A program made the translations under genes and the position numbers. DNA of 64,000 nt from Wurfbainia villosa (Eukaryota > Streptophyta > Magnoliopsida > Zingiberales > Zingiberaceae): NCBI GenBank assembly GCA_025175895.1, contig CM045989.1, positions 24,793,928 to 24,857,927 of the forward strand, given 5' to 3'. Below are positions 57,941 to 64,000 of this stretch, piece by piece. The notes beneath the pieces were generated by a model. That model saw only the letters and a program-made list of their open reading frames with translations, had not been told where the DNA came from and did no database searches. How positions within the stretch are numbered: the stretch's first letter is position 1; every line of letters starts with the position of its first letter.

Positions 57941-59017
57941 TTGGTTGACCCACCCGAAGGAATAAAGCCTATAGGGTGCAAGTGGGTTTTCAAGAAGAAA
58001 ACCGACATGGATGGTAATGTGATTACCTATAAGGCTAGATTGGTGGCGAAAGGATATCGTCAAAAACAAGGTGTTGATTATGATGAAACCTATTCGCCTG
58101 TAGCTATGCTTAAATCCATTCGGATGCTCCTGGCCATAGCAACTCATTATGATTATGAGATATGGCAGATGAATGTGAAAACTGCTTTCCTTAATGGAAA
58201 CCTGCTCGAGGACGTGTATATGGTACAACCTGAGGGTTTCACATCGGTTGATAAAACCAAGGTATGCAAATTGTGACGGTCCATATATGGATTGAAGCAA
58301 GCATCCAGGAGCTGGAATATCCGTTTTGATGAGACCATCAAAAAGTTTGATTTCTCACAAAATCCAGACGAACCTTGTGTGTACAAGAAGGTTAGTGGGA
58401 GTGCAGTCGTGTTCCTAGTATTGTATGTCGATGACATACTACTTATAGGAAACGATGTTTTAGTCTTACAGTCAGTTAAGGTTTGGTTATCCAAGACATT
58501 CTCCATGAAAGACCTAGGAGAAGCAACCTACATCCTCGGGATTAAGATCTATAGAGATAGATCGAAACGGTTGCTTGGTCTTTCAGAGTCTACATATATA
58601 GACCGAGTGCTAAAGAGGTTTAGCTTGTCGGAATCCAAGAAAGGTTTCCTACCCATCAAGCATGGGATACACCTTTCGAAGTCTATGTGTCCGCGCACAG
58701 AAGACGAGAGGATTTGCATGAGTAAGATTTCCTATGCATCCGCAATAGGATCTATCATGTATGCTATGTTATGTACGAGGCCCGATGTATCGTATGCTTT
58801 GAGTGTCACGAGCAGATACCATTATTATCCAGGAATGGATTATTGGGTGGCTGTTAAGATGATCCTTAAGTACTTGAGAAGAACTAAGGATGTGTTCCTA
58901 ATATATGGAGAAGGGTATATGGTGATACGTGGGTATACGGATGCCAGCTCCAGACAGACAAGGATGATTCCATGTCTCAGTCTGGGTATGTATTCACCTA
59001 GAATGGAGGCGCAATAA
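57941..59017 (+). pseudogene. pol: C3 reverse transcriptase
   Basis: RT blocks CKWVFKKK, ARLVAKGYRQKQ, QMNVKTAFLNG (the catalytic Asp replaced by Asn), YGLKQASRSW and YVDDILL are in order. A TGA at 58274-58276 (CGA in C1) interrupts it between CKL and RSIYG. The frame from 58277 runs through the connection into RNase H and ends at 59017 by the frameshift shared with C1. Confidence 0.88.
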
Positions 59018-59409
59018 GTTGGAAAGGTTCCAAGCTTGACGCTATAGCGGATTCTGCCACTAAGGCAGAATACATTGCAGCTTTGGAAGCAGTAAAGGAA
59101 GCGGTTTGGATCAAGAAGTTCGTTCATGAACTTGGTGTGATTCCGGCCATTGTTGAAGCCATACCGGTCTACTGCGACAACAATGGAGCAATTGGACAGG
59201 CGAAAGAGCCAAGGTCTCATCAACGATCCAAACATGTGCTTCGCTGCTATCATCTTATCAGAGAGATCATCAGTAGGAACGAAATACAAATCGAGAAAAT
59301 TCCCACTGAAAGGAACTTAGCGGATCCCTTGACTAAGGCATTACCTCAAAATAAGTTTGAGGGTCATGTTCGAGCTTATGGTATTGGATACCGTAGCGAT
59401 TGGCATTAG
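59018..59409 (+). pseudogene. pol: C3 RNase H
   Basis: Carries ADSATKAEY, the CDNNGAI block at about 59171-59195, RSHQRSKHVLRCYHLIREII and the end ADPLTKALPQ to RSDWH with TAG at 59407-59409. This is the only copy of the family here with a complete RNase H C-terminal half, though it is out of frame with RT. Confidence 0.88.
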
Positions 59410-59423
59410 GCCAAGTGGGAGTC

Positions 59424-61628
59424 TGTTAGTAATATATGAGAGATGTCCTAAGGCAATCGTCTTATGTATGAACCATTTATATGATAAATGAAGATTCACT
59501 ATTTGAGTATACATGTTTTTGTATTTGATTGGATCTTAAACCCATTTACTGAATGTCCACGATACGATTCACAGCATGAGAGAATTTGTGATTGGATCAC
59601 AACTAGTGAGTATCTCTACATGTGTAATTGTGATGTATCAAAATTATCCCTAGTTGATGAATTGATGGATTTGGACACCATCAATTCTGTCGAGACTAGC
59701 ACGAGGTATACTCCTTGGTGTATCCAAGCAGCTGATTCTCACTGGCTGGAGACATAGTGATGTCCAGAGTTAATCGTGGATGCTAGTTATGGTAACTAGT
59801 TCATTGGAGTGACCAGCCGTAAGACTTCATATGGTTCTCTGCATATATAGATATGTCAATGAAGTTCTTACTGTGGCTTAAGTGCGATGTTCCTTTGACT
59901 TGCGGTATTCAAGTCATCTTGATCATAGAGACTTATGCTTTGACATCTTAAGCAAGCATCTCTATGGAGATGTGGACCCGGGATGATTGGGTATAAGTCG
60001 AAGTGATCAAAGGTGTTTGAATAGCCTATAAAGGATTCACCACTCCTTGCGAGGAGATGTATACCCATGGCCTCTCGTCGGATTGTTACTAAAGTCTTTG
60101 GCCAAAGCATTACATGTTTAGAGTAAGGTACTCTTCGATACATGTGGAGTAACTAGAATCCGTAGGACGAGGAAATGATACTTGGGCTAGGTGTGACGTA
60201 GTCAGCCTAGTGGGGACTGACACAATAGACCATGTCCTTAACCAAGTGGGTATAAGATGAGTGAAGGGAATGGGGCACGAATCATTCGAGCTGCTGAAGG
60301 GTTTCAGAAATAGTTCTGGATCAACCGTTGATCTTTTCGGTTAATTGGGGATCATGATGTACTACTAGGTACCACTCATGATCGTTCTATAATTAATGGT
60401 TAATTATAGACGACCAACATAAACCGAGAACCTATTTGGTCACACGCACAACGAGCGTAATCCAAAGGATTTAAAACGAGCTTGAGAATGGGATTCTCAG
60501 ACCGAGAGAAACTAGGTTTGGTTGGACCAAACATAAAGCGAGCATGAAATCGTTTCAGTCGCAATGGAAGCGTGGATGGGCCGAGTCTTATGAAGACGTA
60601 ATGGATGAACCAAAATGGTTTGGTTCTAATCCAATGGAGGAGAATAAACCAAAGGGTTTGGTTTATTTTAAACGAATGAACCAAAAGTTGGTTTGGTTCG
60701 TTTTAACTTAAAATAAACCATCATGGTTTGGTTTATTTTAACTTATCTTAATGGAACGGGTTAACGGGCCTAATGGTTATGATCCATTAACCATTAAGAG
60801 AATTAGTTCTCTATAAAAGAAGGCTTAAGGGATAATTAAGCCCTAATCCAAAACCCTATCTTGGAGTTGCCGCCCAACCTTCATTGCCGCCCAACCTCCA
60901 TTGCCGCCCAGCTTGTTGTGCCGCTATCCAGCTCCTTGCCGGCGACCAAGCTTCAGCTAGTGATCCTCCGGAGACCCTCCGGTGATCTCCTATAGGTTTG
61001 GCATCAAGGTGAGCCTTTTCTTCCCTTGGTTGGCCGGCGCCTATCTCCTCCACCAAAGCTGTCCAGTTTTCTGGACAGTTTGTTCTCCTCTCGTCGGAGC
61101 GTCGTTTGGACAACGGTTTGAGCTCCGACAGTGGCTAACTTACCGGGGATTCGATCTCCGGTAATCCTCTGAGGTGGAGGACAAAGGATTCGTCAATTGG
61201 TTGACGAATACCTCTTCGGAGAAGCGAGTTTTGAGAACTCGTATTAGGATCCGAATTTGGATTCGGATCGTGATCATCTCTCGATCACGTCGTCTTCAAC
61301 ACGAGGCTAGTAACCCGTATGAAGACGAAGCTCGTGGCTTAGCGAAGTCATCCCGAGGAACTCGGCGTGGATACGGATAGAGACGATTCTAGCGAGGATC
61401 GTTCCGGTTGATGTCGTTCCCGCTACACGTCATACGAAAGGTATAACGTAGATAAATTTCCTTTTATTGCAAATTTAAATTTACGGGTATGTCTACATTT
61501 GTTGTAATATGCATGCGTGTGTTGTGTGTGTTGTAATAAATATAGATTTATTATTTTTATTGCTTCCGCTGTGTTCATGTTTACGAAACGTGATCGAACA
61601 CACACGCCGCGGTGCCAGAAACCCAACA
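59424..61628 (+). repeat. C3 3' LTR (2205 bp)
   Basis: It starts TGTTAGTAATATATG after the purine tract and ends GAAACCCAACA followed by GGAGT. It matches the 5' LTR closely, including the TTGCCGCCCAACC repeats; small differences are scattered. Confidence 0.9.
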
Positions 61629-61633
61629 GGAGT

Positions 61634-61841
61634 AAGGTCCTAACATCTCATGCCCATCTACGTGACTAAGTACACAAACACATTAGTCCTATGTGTTGTG
61701 AGATGTATTGGCTCCTTAAATCTATAGGTGCATGATATCTAAGGTATGTCCTATGCTAGTTCCATGAAAATGAAATTTAAGAAATAGTAGTAAGAAAATA
61801 TAATCTGCAAGTTCCTATTCTATTACGCACATGCCCAATTT
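61634..61841 (-). other. E2 3' non-coding region, part next to pol
   Basis: It matches E1 7860-8045 (AAGGTCCTAAYATCTCATGCC) and joins to the left part across C3. No gene is seen. Confidence 0.7.
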
Positions 61842-63299
61842 TCATCTTAATAGACTAAATTCGGCTTCGGGTAGGGGTTTAGTAAATAGGTCTGCTAAGT
61901 TAGACTTCGATTCGACGTATTCGAGTTGTATGGCTCTGTTGGCCACATGTTCTCGAATGAAATGGTGTTTGACTTCTATATGTTTGGTCCTAGAGTGACA
62001 TATCGGATTCTTAGTAAGATTAATTGAACTAATGTTATCTACGTGAAGTTTAGTATTCGTAAAGTCTAACTTAAAGTCGCGGAGAGTGTGTTTCATCCAA
62101 AGAAGTTGAGTGACACACTCACCCATTATGATGTATTCGGCTTCGGTGGTAGATAAGGCAACACAGTGTTGCTTCCTACTGCACCAACTCACTAGACTCG
62201 AGTCGAGAAGTTGACAACAACCACTCGTGCTCTTTCTATCTAGCTTACTACCGGCATAGTCCGAATTGGAGTAGCCGGTTAGTTCGAACTCGGTAGATCT
62301 AGGATACCAAATATCGACATTAAGTGTACCCTTTAGATATCTAAGGATACGCTTGACTAGAGTTAGGTGAGACTCCTTGGCACATGTTTGAAACCTTGCG
62401 CACATACTCACTGCAAATAAGATATCAGGTCGACTTGCAGTTAAGTAAAGGAGACTCCCTATTATGCTCCTATAGTATTTTAAATCAATTTGGTTTCCAA
62501 TTACTTCTTCTATATTAACATTAGTTGCCATTGGGGTATTAATAATTTTAGCGTCTTGCATTCCAAAGCGTTTAATTAATTCCCTAGTATATTTGCGTTG
62601 ATGTAGGTATATTCCATCTTTAGTTTGTTTAATTTGTAATCCTAAGAAGAAACTTAATTCGCCTACTAAATTCATTTCAAATTCACTTTCCATAAGTGAA
62701 ATAAACTCATTTAGTAGGATTGAGTTGGTGGTTCCGAAAATAATATCATCTACGTAGATTTGAGCTATGAATATGTCTTTACCTAAGGTTTTTATGAAAA
62801 GGGTTGGGTCAACTACACCTTGGTTAAAGCCTTTGGACTTAAGATAAATCGAAAGTCTCTCGTACCAAGCTCGCGGAGCTTGTTTAAGTCCATAAAGCGC
62901 TTTCTTTAATCTAAGGACATGATCGGGTTTGTCTAAACTTTCAAAACTGGGGGGTTGACTAACGTAAACTTCTTCTTTAATGTATCCATTTAAGAATGCA
63001 GATTTCACATCCATTTGAAACAATTTAAATCCTCAATGTGCTGCATATGCTAATAGCATTCGAATGGACTCTAATCTAGCTACTGGGGCATAGGTCTCGT
63101 CGTAATCTAAACCTTCGACTTGACTAAACCCTTTAGCAACTAGTCTATCTTTATTTCTAACTACTTCACCTTTATCATCAATTTTATTTCTAAACACCCA
63201 CCTTGTTCCAATGATTGTTTTATCTTTAGGTGGTGGTACTAATTCCCAAACTTCGTTCATGTGAATTGAGCCAACTCTTCTTGCATTGCAATAATCCAA
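61842..63299 (-). pseudogene. pol: E2 reverse transcriptase and RNase H, one stop
   Basis: One continuous frame apart from a TGA at 63033-63035 (CGA in E1). It opens with EVWELVPPPKD and TRWVFRNK, then RLVAKGFSQVEGLDYDETY, the stop, QMDVKSAFLNG, YGLKQAPRAWYERLS, the RT active site YVDDIIFG, FFLGLQIKQ, then RNase H: NSDYAGSKLDRKST, STTEAEYI and VDNISSINLT, which supply Asp, Glu and Asp of the active site. It ends ADLFTKPLPEAEFSLLR with TGA at 61842-61844, slightly shorter than E1. It is the best preserved SIRE-type pol in the window. Confidence 0.9.
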
Positions 63300-64000
63300 T
63301 CGGGATCAAGAAGAGCTTGGTCAATAGTTTTGGGTTCAATTTTAGAAATCAAAGATATTTGACTAAGGTTTTTGTATGAGGCTCTAGTTCGAACTCCTAG
63401 ACTTGGATCACCTATCACTTGGTCGATAGGATGATTCGTTTGAGTCCTAGTTGGATTTGGGTTTGAGTCTACAACTTGATCCATAGGATGGCTTGTTTGA
63501 GTTCTAGTTTGGTTGGAGTCATCTATCACTTGATCAATAGAGTGACTTGGTTGACTTAGGTCACTAGACCTGACCTCCGGATCAGAGTTAGGTCTAATAT
63601 GAATCGGCTCACTAATTGGGGTTGCCGGGGGTTTTGTAGGTTCGTGTCCTTCATCGAATACTACATTGATAGTTTCCTCAACTCTAAGGGTGTCATGGTT
63701 ATATATTCTATAAGCTCTACTTGTAGTCGAGTATCCTAGAAAGATTCCGGTGGTAGTTTTGGATGTAAATTTCCCTAGGTAATCTTTAGTGTTTAGGATA
63801 TGTACCTTACACCCAAATACCCTAAAATACTTGATGTTAGGTATTTTATCGTGATAAATCTCGTATGAGGTCTTAAGGTGCCTCTTTACCATAAGGATCC
63901 TATTCTGGACATAGCATGTCGTACTCACGGCTTCGGCCCAAAACCTATCGGGTAGGTTATACTCATTAAGCATTGTCCTAGCGGCTTCTTGTAGGGTTCT
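63257..64000 (-). pseudogene. pol: E2 integrase C-terminal part and linker, runs off the window
   Basis: From the window edge the frame reads RTLQEAARTMLNEYNL, FWAEAVSTTCYVQNR, YFRVFGCKVHILN and FLGYSTTSRAYRIYN, the C-terminal integrase domain. The linker contains three imperfect copies of a block like HPIDQVIGD with TRTQT between (63414-63550), one in E1. It then reads ASYKNLSQISLISKIEPK, LDPDWIIAMQEELAQF and slips out of frame with RT near 63265. The catalytic core is beyond the window. Confidence 0.88.

Larger units (their letters stand above)
52165..61628 (+). mobile_element. C3: Angela-like copia retrotransposon (9464 bp)
   Basis: C3 is flanked by GGAGT (52160-52164 and 61629-61633) and has LTRs at 52165-54367 and 59424-61628. 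The layout equals C1. Pol is complete in length but holds several stops and one frameshift shared with C1. It is the reference copy here for the RNase H end. Confidence 0.92.
4275..64000 (-). mobile_element. E1: SIRE-type Ty1-copia retrotransposon, continues past the window
   Basis: E1 lies on the minus strand and enters through its 3' LTR. Its own pieces are 4275-5517, 7190-8678 and 24290-25814; the rest of the span is inserted material. Minus-strand order is integrase (25814-25057), reverse transcriptase (25056-24290), RNase H (8678-8046), a long 3' non-coding region, polypurine tract and LTR. The SIRE lineage is suggested by the YGLKQAPRAWY and YVDDIIFG motifs, the C-rich CACCCCCC..CTCTAG motif near the LTR end, and the long 3' region with several G-rich purine tracts. 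Pol is frameshifted and stopped in several places, so E1 is dead. Confidence 0.8.
25815..64000 (-). mobile_element. E2: second SIRE-type element, inserted in E1 integrase, open-ended
   Basis: E2 begins with its 3' LTR at 25815, right after GTACC (25810-25814, presumed target duplication whose partner is outside the window). Its own pieces are 25815-26591/26596, 51146-52159/52164 and 61634-64000. Pol is on the minus strand. E2 is the same family as E1 (related LTRs and pol) and is itself hit by D2 in the LTR and C3 in the 3' region. Confidence 0.85.

Overview
The window looks like intergenic heterochromatin from a flowering plant with a large, repeat-rich genome. No cellular protein gene, tRNA or rRNA gene was found. 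Nearly everything from 4,275 to the right edge is a stack of Ty1-copia LTR retrotransposons inserted into one another. Angela-type and SIRE-type copia lineages are both present. A monocot is plausible, but the sequence alone does not settle the species.

Layout. Positions 1-852 look like the 3' end of an LTR, possibly Ty3-gypsy. Positions 860-1524 hold one complete foldback element and half of a second, joined head to head. Positions 1525-3885 form an AT-rich inverted array of ~280-bp units, split by a 619-bp PIF/Harbinger MITE (3206-3824, TSD TAA). A SIRE-type element called E1 (minus strand) starts at 4275 and runs past the window end. E1 carries a solo LTR (5518-7189), then D1 (8679-24289, plus), which contains C1 (11138-20532, plus). 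E1 is interrupted again at 25815 by a second copy of its own family, E2 (minus, open-ended). Inside E2 lie D2 (26597-51140, minus) and C3 (52165-61628, plus). D2 contains C2 (27522-46101, plus), and C2 contains B (34628-43697, minus). The deepest stack is E1 > E2 > D2 > C2 > B. Six insertions have a matching or near-matching 5-bp target duplication readable at both ends, plus one solo LTR with a one-mismatch duplication.

Families. E is a SIRE-type copia with integrase, reverse transcriptase and RNase H on the minus strand. D is a gag-only family: a ~522-codon gag with two zinc knuckles, a coiled coil, then ~1.55 kb with no pol, between ~1.4-1.5 kb LTRs. D2 gag (48134-49702) is the only long intact protein-coding frame seen. 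C is an Angela-like copia with ~2.2 kb LTRs and three copies here. B and the solo LTR are Angela-like with ~1.7-1.8 kb LTRs. All pol genes in the window are damaged, so mobility of any of these copies would depend on proteins supplied from elsewhere.

Most interesting points: a four-hairpin array in the leader of every C copy, with a loop sequence that changes in all four hairpins together between copies; the gag-only D family; C1 and C3 sharing the same gag deletion and the same RNase H frameshift; and a block of micro-lesions (about 22.7-46.1 kb) concentrated at CG/CWG-rich motifs that may be a consensus-sequence artefact.
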